DNA of 64,000 nucleotides from Patagioenas fasciata (GCF_037038585.1 NC_092520.1:9378501-9442500); one strand, 5' to 3'; positions 13,506 to 24,700 are shown, numbered from the stretch's first letter. The notes: a model not told the origin generated them from the letters alone. A program made the numbers and translations.

Positions 13506-16500
13506 AGCTTCTACCAAATCCTCCTGGAACCCTGCTTGCACTTGGATGGTCACAGAACACTCTTACCAGTTCTCTGTGGTTATCTGACACTGTTAACATT
13601 TTTAAGTTTTCCAATTTTGCAGCATTCAAACACAGGAAAAGAAGAACCACTTCGTGAGAACACAAGACAAGCTCTTCCTCATCCTTCTATTATTTTCGAG
13701 ACTATTCTTGTCAACTGAGAACAACTGCTATTGCCTTTTAAGACCGCAAGTATCCCTCAGAAGAACACTGACATTTCCCGAGTCCTGCCCTTAGGTCAGA
13801 CAGGGGCTGTAATACTTACAAATAGAAGGAAGAACCGTATCTGAATAGCACAGAAAAAAACACAGTATGCTTAAAGTCTCATCAGGATAGATGAAGCGTA
13901 ATTGGTTCTGTCTTCAAAGTTCCTCCTACTGTCCAAGGATTCTACAAGATTTCCTCGCATGTGACTTCTCCAATGTCACAGAGAAAGTCTAAGGCATAAT
14001 CAAACCCAGCTTCAGAGATGGAACTCAGCCTTGCCTTAACTGCAAGGCAGGTTTTTTCCTCTAAATCCTCCCCAAAATGCCCAGTCAAACACGTTCTTAT
14101 ACCTGATGCATAGATTGGCCAAAGAATTTAAAGACTGGAGAGAACTCATTTACAATCCATGCTTAATCCACTCTTGATGGATATTTAGGAATCCCAGTCC
14201 TTTACATGAGAAAAGAACAGCCAACTTCAAATAGGAAACTGACTAAAGGAAAGAAACAACTGTAAATTTCTTACATCCATCACCAGTTTTTCTACTTCTT
14301 TTTCTTCTCAGGCAGATTTGGAAAACAGAGGAGCTTTTCAGGGGACAGCCTGCTTTTACTGATACTGAGGGTATTACAGAGGACCTGTCAGCAGTGACTT
14401 CTGAGTCTGGTTCTTCTTCAAAGCACCTTCAACCTAGTTAGCAAGCAAAGACTTGGATCAATAACCTCAGACTGTAAACCTGTCTGCGCTTCTGCTGGAG
14501 ACACATAGTCTGCACTGAATTAACACCACACACTTCAGAACTTTACACTGACACTTTAAACTTCACCCAAAATCTGTAAAACAGCCAGGACATTGAATAA
14601 AGCACTGGCTGACCAAAGCCTCACGTCTGGAAAACTTTTTCCAGAGGTTCTTGGAGAGATGTATAGATGCATAGGCTGCAGAGCAGCCTTTGATCAAATG
14701 AAAACTTGAAGTAAGATCCACTGCAATGACCCCATGCCAACATTTAGAAATCAAAAGGGTAAAGAGCAATTGCCAAGTGATGAGAGTACAACAGCGGAAA
14801 ACCCATCGAGATCCCCAATTCTGACCTCCAGCACTGCAGTGTGGCACACCAAAGGGCCATCAATCACACCATGACCACATACCAACTGTATGAAGGACCT
14901 CACTTCATTTGAACACAGTTAATTCCTTACATACTGCGACAAACTGTTAAGAGCAACAGAAAAACAGAAGTCTGGTTAAAAACATTTGGAAAGAGAGCCT
15001 GAGCATTTAGTAAACACTAGTTACTAGCTACTAGTAACTCTCTTACCACTCTCTTACCACCGACGTCAACCCTTTCTGTCCTCGCTTGTATGTTCTGTAG
15101 ATGATTCTATCAATGACCATAAGGTCTGTACTGACAGAGGAACATGGCAACATAAACAGCAAACATCCAGGCTGGAGACCAGCTGGGAAATTTCTCATGG
15201 GCAATTAAACACGGCACGCCGGAATATATTTTACCTCTAACAGAAGCAGTGTTCTTCCCTTCTCTCCACATGGACCAAGATTCCATTTAAAGAAAAATAC
15301 CTTATTTCACTGGAAGGCGGGAAAACACTTCAGCAAAGCCTCAGTTCTAAAAATCGTTAAATGGGATGTTCAAAATCTACTTCTGCAGTAGCCAGATCAA
15401 TTTAAAACATGTGATAGATTCAACTGTTCATGTGTTATGGCTGCATTACACTGAGCAAAGGCCAAAGTATTAATTTTCCAGTTCAAATTCATGTAAGGAA
15501 GACTACTAGAAACATTAGCTATGTGACTCTTTGTAACTGTCACTACACACCCAAGAGAACAAGAGAGATGCTGAAGAAAAACTCATCAAAACCACTTAAT
15601 GCTGATGAATTACTGTCGCTTATGAGATGGTTGGCAATTCCTCGTCACTCTCACAGACGCACTGTATAACGGTTCAAATCAGATTGCCTACAAAGTTGTT
15701 GCATATTCAGTGACATCCAGTGTCATCGTGTGCCTTGGTCCTTGGGTACCACTCAATGGATGTAGAAATGGTGCCCTGGGATGTAACCCAGCCTACCCAC
15801 AATGTACAATTTGCCATCCAGAGTCTTCACTCCAGAAGAAGACACAAGAGGCTCATCTACCAGATAACTACATACCAAGCAGATGGTAAATACTCACAGC
15901 CCCATCAACTATCAATATCATGTTTAATACCTGCGTATTTTTAAGGTAATTAACATCTTTGTAGTTATTTCTAGCAATATTAATACAAGAAATTGGAACT
16001 AAACGTTCTTGAATCTGACACATCTGATCCCGAAATTTGCATGCAGGTTGTGTTTAGTTTTTTTGTCTTTTTGTTTTTTTCCGTCAAATTATGGACAGGA
16101 ATGGAAAAGTGGTGTGGAGCTAAATTACTGAGTCTCATTTCACACAACTTGCAGACTTTACTGAAAACCTTTCACTAAAAGCCTTTTTTCTTCCTTTTTT
16201 TTATAAAAGGTTGAGGTTTCCTCCAGTATCGAGCATGAGTACATCTTAATTCCAGCAAACGACGCTGTTTAGGTAGTGGAACGCACATCATTATGGATGT
16301 GCTATGAAAGGAAGATTAACAAGAACAACCACACGTGCCTGTTTTAACACGAAGGTGTAAAAGATCAGTTCCGCTCCCACACGTGCAATACAACATATAT
16401 CAAAATACCCCACATTTTGATATTGGATTTATAGTAGAGGTCACGCATTCTGCTGTCCATTCATTGCTGATTTTGAGCAAAGGCTTCAGGCCCTGGCCAA

Positions 16501-16790
16501 AGGCCAAAGCCGTGCTTGGGTTCTTCCAGTGCCACCACCACGGCAGCCGTGGTGGGCCCGGGGAAGCCAGGTGACTGGCTCTGAAGAAGCCACCGATGTC
16601 CCAACCACCCAGTGACCACCTATAAATCTTGCCCCCGGCTCTGTCCACATTACTGGGGACGGGCACAGGCAACGCTGCCAGAACACCGACAACCCAGCAC
16701 ACCTGCGATCCGTGTCAAGCACCTTCCCCACCACCCAGCCCCTCTCCCCTCCCTCACACCCCGGCAAGGCGGGTCCCCGGCGGCACCGAC

Positions 16791-16979
16791 CTTGTTGAGG
16801 TGGGGGTTCCTGGTGATGTCGTAGCCCCGCTTCTTGACGACCATGCGGGGGGTGGCCGGGATGCCCCCCGCCTGGCAGCTGCGGCCCCGGGGCACGCTGA
16901 GGAGAAGCGGCCTCCGGCCGGCCCCCACCATCCGCAGCAGGCGGCTGCCGGCCCCGCCGCACACCCACACCGGCACCAT
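16791..16979 (-). CDS. ME3: ME3, first coding exon (mitochondrial NADP-dependent malic enzyme), partial
   Basis: This exon encodes 63 residues, starting at the ATG whose complement lies at 16977-16979 and ending at AACAAG/GTCGGT, a splice donor in phase 0. Residues 1-45 contain many arginines (13, 16, 22, 23, 31, 33, 45) and no Asp or Glu before residue 53, which is typical of a mitochondrial targeting presequence. Residues 49-63 read KKRGYDITRNPHLNK. From knowledge of the family, this closely matches the start of the mature part of vertebrate ME3, where the next exon continues into the malic-enzyme N-terminal domain. Cytosolic ME1 shares NPHLNK but lacks KKRGYD and a presequence, and ME2 differs in this segment. 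Malic enzyme 3 converts L-malate and NADP+ to pyruvate, CO2 and NADPH in the matrix. The catalytic and nucleotide-binding residues lie in later exons that I did not find in this window. Met17 and Met46 are possible internal starts, but the first ATG gives the full presequence. Confidence 0.87.
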
Positions 16980-16994
16980 CGCGCTGCCGCGGTC

Positions 16995-17150
16995 CTGCGG
17001 CCGGGGGCGGGGACGGCGTCAGCGGGGACGGGCGGGCCCGGCACAGCCCAGGTGCGCCCGGCTCGGCCCCTCGGGTCCCCGCCGCAGCGAAAGGAAACCC
17101 AGGAAGCAGATCCGGGCTCGGCCCCGCGGCGGGCGCGTCTCCTCCGTTAC
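16995..17150 (-). other. ME3: candidate 156-base intron in the ME3 5' leader
   Basis: On the minus strand GTCACAG/GTAACG (exon end at 17151) is a good donor. CCCCCGGCCGCAG/GACC (exon start at 16994) is a good acceptor, preceded by CTGACGCC as a possible branch point and a C-rich tract. Splicing would leave 15 bases between the acceptor and the ME3 start codon. The intron is near the lower size limit for vertebrates. An unspliced leader with a start nearer the ATG is the alternative. Confidence 0.4.
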
Positions 17151-17172
17151 CTGTGACGGCTCAGCCGATGGC

Positions 17173-17217
17173 TCAAGGGAGGGGGTTTGCCCGGCCGGAG
17201 CTTCGCCCGCCCGCCAT
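17173..17217 (-). CDS. upstream open reading frame in the ME3 leader (14 codons)
   Basis: An ATG at 17217-17215 lies in GCCATGG, with G at both -3 and +4, which is a strong Kozak context. It opens a frame of 14 codons ending in TGA at 17175-17173. If transcription starts above 17217, this frame would precede the ME3 start in the mRNA and could lower or regulate its translation. The frame ends before the candidate donor at 17151, so it would persist whether or not the leader intron is removed. The peptide itself resembles nothing I know. The main uncertainty is where the transcript begins. Confidence 0.35.
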   Translation of the reverse strand: MAGGRSSGRANPLP

Positions 17218-17258
17218 GGCGGGGCCTGAGGGAGCGGTCCTGTCTGTGAGAGAGATCT

Positions 17259-17751
17259 GGAGCCCGCAGTGCCGGAGAGACATGGGCCTGCAGGAGAGGG
17301 GCCACAGGAGCCACAGGAATGATCAGAGGCTGGAACAGCTCTGCTGGGAGGACAGGCTGAGAGAGATGGGGTTGTTCAACCTGGAAAAGAGAAGCTCCGT
17401 GAAGACCTTATTGTGGCCTTTGAATGCTTAAAAGGGGCCTGTAAGAAAGATGGAGACAGACTTTGTAGCAGGACCTGTTGTGATAGGACAAGGGGTGATG
17501 GATTTAAACTAGAGATAGGGATTCAGATTAAACATGAGAATTTTTTTATAATGAGGATGTTGAAACCCTGTCCCAGGTTTCCCAGAGAGGTGGTGGATGC
17601 CCCATCCCTGGAGACATCCCAGGCCAGGCTGGATGGGGCTCTGAGCAACCTGATCTGGTGAAGATGTCCCTGCTCATGGCAGGGGTGGCACTGGATGAGG
17701 TTTGAAGGTCCCTTCCAACCCAAACTGCTGTATGAGTCTATTCTATGATTT
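17259..17751 (+). mobile_element. CR1 LINE fragment abutting the ME3 promoter
   Basis: This sense copy starts around GCCCGCAGTGCCGGAGAGAC, corresponding to the CR1 ORF2 end segment, and runs through GGTGGTGGATGCCCCATCCC and CATCCCAGGCCAGGCTGGAT. It ends TTCTATGATT. It is of the ATGAGCAGGGACATC type. Its 5' edge lies about 40 bases from the upstream ATG of the ME3 leader, so the insertion sits at the very edge of the CpG island, oriented opposite to ME3. Confidence 0.9.
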
Positions 17752-18288
17752 GTATTTTCTCCATTAGCCTTGATAAAGGACCTCATGAGAGAAAAGCCCG
17801 GGCCTGTGCTGTGGAGAGCAGCAGCAACATTGGTTGTTGTGGGTGCCACTGTTGTGGGTGCTATGGGCCCTGAGCAAAGTGTGGCCTCCTCATGGGACGT
17901 GGAGGGGCGTAAAGGGGCTCGGAGGAGCTGCTGATGGTTGGGAAGAGCTTTGGAAGGGCTTGTCAGACATCTTTTCTTCTGGGCTGTGGGCAGCTGTTGG
18001 TAGCTAGGCATTTCAGTATACCAGTATACCTACACGTGCAGTATATGAAACCTATACACACACTGTACTGTATATATATGTATGTCATATACATTATGTG
18101 TGTTATGTACATTTTATATATATTATGATCTATATATTCACTGAAGAAGGCAGGTCCCTGCATCAATTTTGCCAAATAAATGAGCTCTTTTATTCCTTAA
18201 AATGGTGACATCATAATCACTACTACCACCTATAAAAAAACCCAGCAGCTGGATTACTCCTCAAAAGAGTGGAGGGTTCAGGTTCAGT
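17752..18288. other. spacer between two CR1 copies, with an AT-rich TA/TG tract
   Basis: No gene is seen. About 18010-18175 is rich in alternating TA, TG and CA steps (for example TGTATATATATGTATGTCAT), a decayed dinucleotide repeat. The remainder looks single-copy. Confidence 0.6.
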
Positions 18289-19388
18289 TCACAGAATCAC
18301 AGAATCACAGAATCACAGAATTGGCTAGGTTGGAAAAGACCTCAGAGATCATCAAGTCCAACCCTTGGTCCAACTTCAGCCCTTTTACTAGATCATGGCA
18401 CTAAGAGCCATGTCCAATCTCAGTTTAAAAACCTCCAGGGACGGTGAGTCCACCACCTCCCTAGGCAGGCCATTCCAATGCCTGATCACTCTCCGTAAAG
18501 AACTTCTTCCTAATATCCAGCCTAAACTTCCCCTGGCAGAGTTTAAGCCCATGTCCCCTTGTCCTATTGCTAACTGCCTGGGAGAAGAGACCAGTTCCCA
18601 CCTGACTATAACTTCCCTTCAGGTAGTTATAGAGAGCAATGAGGTCACCTCTAAGCCTCCTCCTCTCCAGGCTGAACAACCCCAGCTCCCTCAGCCTCTC
18701 ACCATAGGTCATGTGCTCAAGTCCCTTCACCAGTCTTGTTGCTCTTCTCTGGACCCGCTCCAGCACCTCAATATCCCTCCTGAACTGAGGGGCCCAGAAC
18801 TGAACACAATACTCCAGGTGTGGCCTCACCAATGCAGAGTACAGGGGAAGGATCACTGCCCTTGTCCTGCTGACCACGCTATTTTTGATACAGGCCAGGA
18901 TACCATTGGCCTTCTTGGCCACCTGGGCACACTGTTGGCTCATGTTGAGCTTGCTGTCAATCAGTACCCCCAGGTCCCTTTCTGTCTGGCTGCTCTCCAG
19001 CCACTCTGTGCCCAGCCTGTAGCGCTGAAGGGGGTTGTTGTGGCCAAAGTGCAGGACCCAGCACTTGGCCTTGTTGAACTTCATCCCATTGGAATCAGCC
19101 CATTTTTCCAGTCTATCCAGATCTCTTTGCAGAGCCCTCCTGCCTTCCAGCAGGTCAACACTGCCCCCCAACTTGGTGTCATCAGCAAATTTGCTGATGG
19201 TGGTCTCAATCCCCTCATCTAAATCATCAATAAAGATGTTAAACAGGACTGGACCCAACACTGACCCCTGGGGGACACCACTAGTGACTGGCCGCCAGCT
19301 AGATGCAGCCCCATTTACCAGCACTCTCTGGGCCCGGCCCTCCAGCCAGTTCTTAACCCAGCAGAGAGTGCACTTGTCCAAGCCATGG
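18289..19388 (-). mobile_element. CR1 LINE, 1.1-kb 5'-truncated copy with open reverse-transcriptase frame
   Basis: This is the longest CR1 in the window. It ends at 18289 in about four TCACAGAA units and is truncated upstream of 19388. The minus strand is open for about 306 codons (19381-18461; the first codon is TTG inside the truncated gene, not a true start). The palm-domain motif [20 protein letters not shown] and the catalytic FADDTKL are present, followed by the C-terminal CR1 region ([18 protein letters not shown] and [17 protein letters not shown]). Near 18490 a small deletion shifts the frame and the ORF ends early. The endonuclease and first half of the reverse transcriptase are absent, so the copy cannot move by itself. 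Confidence 0.95.
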
Positions 19389-20807
19389 ACAAGCCATCCT
19401 CATATCAACACTACTCCCATACCTGTGTCCCCATCATGAAGCTCAGGTCTGCTTGAGGTGGGGGCTGCTCTCCAGCTTCTCTTGCCATTTGTGTTGCTTT
19501 GTGCAGACACATTTTTTAATATGCTTTAATATATTTGGGGGGATGAATGATACATCCTGTGCAGAAAAGAATGGACTGTGGACTGAAAGATGTTGATTAG
19601 ATGGATATGGTGGTCCTTTCTTGCCTTGGCATTTTATAAGCACTAAGGGACCTTATGATTTCTTCTTACAGAGTGTATGGCTTCATGCATTGCCTTCAGT
19701 ATGCCCAGGATATTTACATATTTACACCTCTGCTATAAGACAATGATTATATACAAACCTCATGCTTGAGTACTGTGGCCACTTAATAACCACTAGGACC
19801 ATGGGGGAAAACCTTCCCCCCATCCTATTAGATATGTTCTAACTGTGAGGTTGTTTGTCTAGCTTTGCTTTGTTTTGTTTTCCCATTTCTTTTCAAATAC
19901 TAGAGCTTGACCATAAATAGAGATGCACTACTGGGGAGTCTCTGGCAGTGGAGATAAAGAATATGTGCATCGCTGCGGCCAGATTATAATCAGGGAGATT
20001 CTTAGTGCACGGAAGACACAAGAATGAATTTGCCATTATTATTGCTTTTTTGCATAGCTGTAAGTTGAAATAATTTTGAGACTACATTACCGTGAGAATT
20101 TGAAATTGTGAGGATCAGTTTGGATAAAAAACGTCAATATCTCACCAGCTTGTCAAAACTTTGCTACTCCCAGCAGCCAGCACCACATCTCTCTTAGCCA
20201 GCCTAAATTTGAGTGAGTTATTCTCCACTCCACTGCAGACTCGCTGTAAATTTTGCAATGTCTTTGTGGTAGTTGTGGCTGTGTGCATAGCAAACAGGAC
20301 ATTTGACACTGCTGTTTGTAGGAGAGCCCATAACACTAAATCTCTGGATTGTTGAGCCACTCCTAGTGAGCAAAGATTAAAAAAGAAAAAAAAGGAGAAA
20401 CTTCCCTGGCTTCTTTGCAAAACTGTACCATTTACTCATTTGAGGAGATGTATGTGATGGAGGAAAAAGTGCCGATGAGGCTGCTTTGCACAGCTGAGAA
20501 GTGTCTCCAACAGCATCATTAGCTCTCCCAGTGATAGCTGTCCACCCCCAGGCTCAGAGCAAATGCATTTACTGTGCTTTATAGGGTCTAGACAAGCTCA
20601 TCCTACCTGTGGGACCTAATTCCACCATCTAATGCTTTCTAGGGGAAAGATTCACCTCTCACAAAACTAAAACCAGTTTGCTTTGCCTGTTTTGTAAAAT
20701 ACAGCGTACCTAGCCTTGGAAAAATCATCCCTAAATTTCATGTTTAAAATGCTCTAGAAGAACAGAACTTCAGTATAATTTAACTGTGTACGTACCACTG
20801 CGTATGT
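19389..20807. other. gene-free spacer
   Basis: AT-rich single-copy sequence without a supported gene or repeat. A T-rich run with TTTTGTTTTG is at about 19865-19880, and an A-rich run is at 20379-20400. Confidence 0.55.
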
Positions 20808-20903
20808 CTTGCTTCTCAGCCTTTTGGCTAAGCTCAGGTGTAGCATCTGTTCTTATCAGTTTAGTATCTGATACGTCCTTGATGAGAGAACTTTATATTA
20901 ATG
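20808..20903 (+). pseudogene. U2 snRNA 5'-end pseudogene (head of a U2-CR1 chimera)
   Basis: The sequence begins at the exact 5' end of U2 snRNA (TTGCTTCTCAGCCTTTTGGC) and follows U2 nucleotides 1 to about 72 with seven or so substitutions. It includes the branch-point-recognition region, here GGTGTAGCATCTGTTCTTAT where functional U2 has GTGTAGTATCTG. Similarity weakens but continues to about nucleotide 95 (TTTATATTAATG). The Sm site and the 3' stem-loops are missing and CR1 sequence follows directly. It cannot be a functional snRNA. Known U2 promoter elements were not seen upstream. Confidence 0.9.
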
Positions 20904-21744
20904 TTTGGGTGGGAGTGTTGCTCTACTGGATGGTAGGAAGGCCATACAGAGGGATCTGGAACAGCTGAGACCAATTGTACGAGGTTCAACAAGGCCAAGT
21001 GCCGGATCCTGCGCTTGGGTCACAAAAACCCCAGGCAGCGCTACAGGCTGGGGAAGAGTGGCTGCAGAGTGCCTGGAGGAAAAGGGCCTGGCGTGTTGAG
21101 CAACAGCGGCTGAACATGAGCCAGCAGTGTGCCCAGGTGGCCAACAAGGCCAACAGCATCCTGGCTTGTATCAGGAATAGTGTGGCCAGCAGGACCAGGG
21201 CAGTGACCATCCCCCTGTACAGGGCACTGGTGAGGCCAAACCTCAAATCCTGTGTTCAGTTTTGGGCCCCTCACTACAGGAAAGACCTTGAGGTGCTGGA
21301 GCGAGTTCAGAGAAGGGAATGGAGCTGGTGAGGGGTCTGGAGCACAAGTGTGATGGGAGCGGCTGAGGGACCTGGGGCTGTTCAGCCTGGAGAAAAGGAG
21401 GCTGAGGGGAGACCTTATCACTGTCTGCAACTGCCTGAAAGGAGGTTGTAGCACAGAAGGGGTTGGTCTCTTCTCTCAAGTAACAAGTGATAGGACATGA
21501 GGAGACGGCCTGAAGTTGCACCAGGAGAGGTTTAGATTGGATATTAGGAAAAACTCCTTCCCAGAAAGGGTTGTCAGGCATTGGAAGAAGCTGCCCAGGG
21601 CAGTGGTGGAGTCACCATCCCTGGAGGTGTTCAAAAGACATGTAGATGAGGTTATTAGGGACATGGTTTAGTGCCAGAGTTGGGTTATGGTTGGACTTGA
21701 TGATCTTGAGGGTCTCTTCCAACTGAAATGATTCTGTGTCTAAG
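20904..21744 (+). mobile_element. CR1 LINE 3' part, fused to the U2 head
   Basis: This sense CR1 starts at TTTGGGTGGGAGTGTTGCTC, immediately after the U2 segment. It continues through AACATGAGCCAGCAGTGTGC and GGCAGTGGTGGAGTCACC (with a few substitutions) to a 3' end AATGATTCTGTG. The ORF2 frame is broken by stops and indels. The common orientation, and the U2 part beginning at its natural 5' end, point to one insertion event made by template switching. Confidence 0.93.
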
Positions 21745-24700
21745 AATGCTTTAGCATCTTGATTTGTCAGGACTGAGCACCATTATTCATTATGGTGTTA
21801 TGAAAATACCTGGGAGGTGATTCATGGGCTTCAGTGCTACGTCTTTCATAAAGGAACAACTCCATTCTGAATGATATAGAGACAGTATTTCCCAAAAATC
21901 TACACTGCAGCCTGAAATGTGTTCAATGCAAAGTTTTCTCAAACCATTTTGACATTTTTAACCTGATATCTGCAGATAGAAAGGTTTCTTCAAATGTTGT
22001 ATATTATATCTTCTATGCCTATTAAGAGCTGGAAACACACCCAAGCCTCACAAGAATGGAAAGAGAGGGACGGAAAATTCAGGACTGGTTAAAATTTCTT
22101 GTTATGTCACTGTAATTAGATGGAACAAATAATTTGGGAGGATTTCAGACCTGCGGTGGACTAAATTCTCAAGTTTTTGGAAATACAGAAAGGCCTATAA
22201 AAGTGTAAAATATTAAGTATGAATATGATCTAATGAAACATTAACTTTTTTTTACAGTAATGTTTTACTGATGCAAATGGGTGTTACCACAGAATATTTT
22301 CGTTTCTACAGAAGTGTTCCAGTTTTTCAGTGAAGCTGAAACCCTAACTAGTCTTAAGTTTTAATTAAAAAAAATCAAGCAGAAGAAAATAATTTACTTT
22401 TAAAAGAATTTTTTGCTGTGTGAATTTACTTTTGAGTTTGATTTACTAAATGTAATACATTTAACAATGAAAGTTCAAAAATTGCATCTGAAATAGATTT
22501 GAATCTTTAGATCAACCCAAGCAAGAATAACTTTTATTTGGTCTTTTGCAGAACCAATTGCTTAAATTTACTCCCCTGTAACAAATACTGAAAATCTGAG
22601 ACTTCCCTGTCTGAGAACACGGCAGGACATTGCTGGCTTCTCTGTCTACAACCCATGCATCATGCAGCCTCCTGATCATCTAACCCTTCTACTAGACCTT
22701 ACTTAATTTTGCGTCAGAGGAGAAGTAGATGACCGACTAATATTAAAGATGAGAGGTGAGAGCACAGACATCAGCACAGCTACCATGGAAGGCAGACACC
22801 AATAACAAACCCCAAATTTATGGTCCATGCTTGTTTGATGAAAGACAGGGGACCCGTAGGAGGAGGAAATAAGACATTAAAAGGCCTTTCCCACGCCAGG
22901 GGACTGCTGGCCAGGCTGACAGCTTTAGTCTGTTCCTCAGGGACATGGGGAATTGTTATTTCCCAACACTGGACCTGAGCGAATGACGGTAACTGTGACA
23001 CCTCTTTGGGCTGGGTTCCAATTTTTGAAACATTACAAGATGTTCTTTGAGGTGCCTTTTCAGAACTTGCAAATCGTGGTCTTTTTTTGTACAAACATGA
23101 GCAGAACACTTTTATTTTTTTTTTTTTTTTAACTAGAAATGCCCATAAACTGGCACTCAGTGAGCTAACAGAATAAACTCATTATCATTGGAAGGATTTC
23201 ACACAGTTTTCTCAAAAATAAATCAGTTTCTCCACCTTAATGCTGTTCCAAAGCACGACAAAATAAAGCTTGCTTTGGAGTTGGTCAGACAATGTTCTCC
23301 CAAAGCAGCAATCTGACATCAAGGAAGTTCCCTGAGCTGTTGGTTTAGCCTCTAGCTGGGGGCACAACTTCACTATATCCCTGGGAGAGTGTTGCCGTAT
23401 AAATCTTTATATATCTATCTTCTACCTGTCAGAGCTGGACTGAGGGTCATGACAAAACCGTAAAGCTGTGTGTGAACTGTCAGAAGAGAAGTCTGTTTTC
23501 TTTTCCTGGCCCTGAATTGATAGAACTATTATCTCGATTTCAAGAGTGCCTGGAGATACTTGGGGGGCTTTGCACAGTAAGAAGTTTATGGTCTATATGT
23601 GCAAGAGGGACAAATGTAAGCAGGGAAATGGAGACGTCACTTGCTAGGGGCTACACAACAGGTCAAATGGCAAAATTCCTGCCCAGCCCTTCCACCGTGG
23701 AATGGCAAAAAGTGTGATATGTGCTGTACCTCTAGGATCTCATTTGTAAATGGGCTGTATGTAACATCTCCCGCTGTTGGCCACCGAGGATCTAGGACAA
23801 GGTCTTGAGAAGGGCTATTTTTAACAAGCTCGCAGTGTTTTGAGCATTTTTGTCCCATGCACACACTGCCACAGGAACATCTATATATATATATATACAC
23901 ACACATATATAGCTTTGACTTTATTGTTATTGTATTGACTCTTTCACTACTTTATTTCCTTCATTTCAAAATTCTAGCTTTTATGCTTCTTAGAGCAGGA
24001 ATGTATTCTATATTTATAAAGGTATAAATGACGTTTTCTCTGCAGCCGTGAATTGTCTCCCTGCTGTTGTGCAGACACTGAATAGCGCCTTGCCAAGGGG
24101 CTTCTCATCTTTTACCTCCTATTGGCTGGCAATAGCCATTAAACTGTTTTTTTTCAACTTAGTGAGAAAGAAATTACAAGTGCTGGGTTTCTGAAATTTA
24201 CCTGGCATTGCAAAATAAAGCTCAAACCTGATTAAGATTCTTTATCTCCAAGATTCAGAGTGCTTGCTGTCAGATGCACATGAATGCACTTTGTCTACCA
24301 TGCAAGCCTCTCTTGAATGCAAATTGGATCGTAGCGATGGTTACATTCTTCATTAAAAGACTAGGAAGAGTGTTACCCAAAAAGCTATAAAAGCAGTGAA
24401 ATGCACACTTATACTCAGCATTGAGCTCTTAGGATTTTATTTAAGCTATTTTTCAGCAGCAGGAAGGAAACAATGGTTTGTGGAGTGGGATTCTATATAC
24501 ACTTGGGGATTTGCGGGTTGCTGCAGAATGCAACTGAAATTGCAGAGCGTGTTATAAGAGCTAATTTATTCCTCCAGTAATTTAAGAAACCTCTTTGTGC
24601 TGTGGCCTTGCATTTAACAGTTTGGCATCTTAGAGAATGCCAATGAAATACTCTTTAAACTTACGAAATAATGAATCTCCGACATATAAAGAGGGACCTT

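Larger units (their letters stand above)
1..16790 (-). other. ME3: ME3 intron 1, 5' part (continues beyond the window start)
   Basis: The segment downstream of the ME3 exon-1 donor shows no stretch matching the conserved start of malic-enzyme exon 2 (the MAFTLEER-type segment), so I read it as intron 1 running off the left end. It contains CR1 copies at 3207-3650, 11080-11343 and 13126-13505, a microsatellite at 7570-7606, a spaced inverted repeat at 6990-7109 and a candidate terminal exon at 5235-5458. The remaining stretches (1-3206, 3651-5234, 5459-6989, 7610-11079, 11344-13125, 13506-16790) look like single-copy AT-rich DNA in which I see no supported feature. A 192-codon plus-strand frame at 12000-12578 is judged to be chance. 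Confidence 0.7.
16740..17240 (-). promoter_or_regulatory. ME3: CpG-island promoter region of ME3
   Basis: This block is strikingly rich in G, C and CpG compared with the AT-rich DNA on both sides. It covers the first coding exon and its leader. GC-box-like strings are seen at about 17003-17012 (GGGGGCGGGG) and 17026-17037. No TATA box stands out, as expected for a housekeeping CpG-island promoter with dispersed starts. The island stops abruptly at the CR1 copy beginning near 17259. The transcription start itself cannot be placed from sequence; it probably lies between about 17150 and 17300. Confidence 0.75.

Noticed and set aside
14575..14690. Exon-like minus-strand segment ending at a GTGAAG donor
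   Set aside because: No homology and a weak acceptor; likely one of many chance AG...GT intervals.
15010..15060. Small palindrome AGTTACTAGCTACTAGTAACT with nearby CTCTTACCA duplication
   Set aside because: Too small to distinguish from chance in AT-rich DNA.
16629..17229. Long plus-strand frames across the CpG island
   Set aside because: They are shadows created by GC-rich sequence opposite the ME3 exon; the minus strand has the recognisable peptide.
18461..19222. 275-codon plus-strand frame
   Set aside because: It is the antisense of the CR1 reverse-transcriptase frame.
20808..20903. Functional U2 snRNA gene
   Set aside because: The Sm site and 3' half are missing and CR1 follows directly; it is a pseudogene head.
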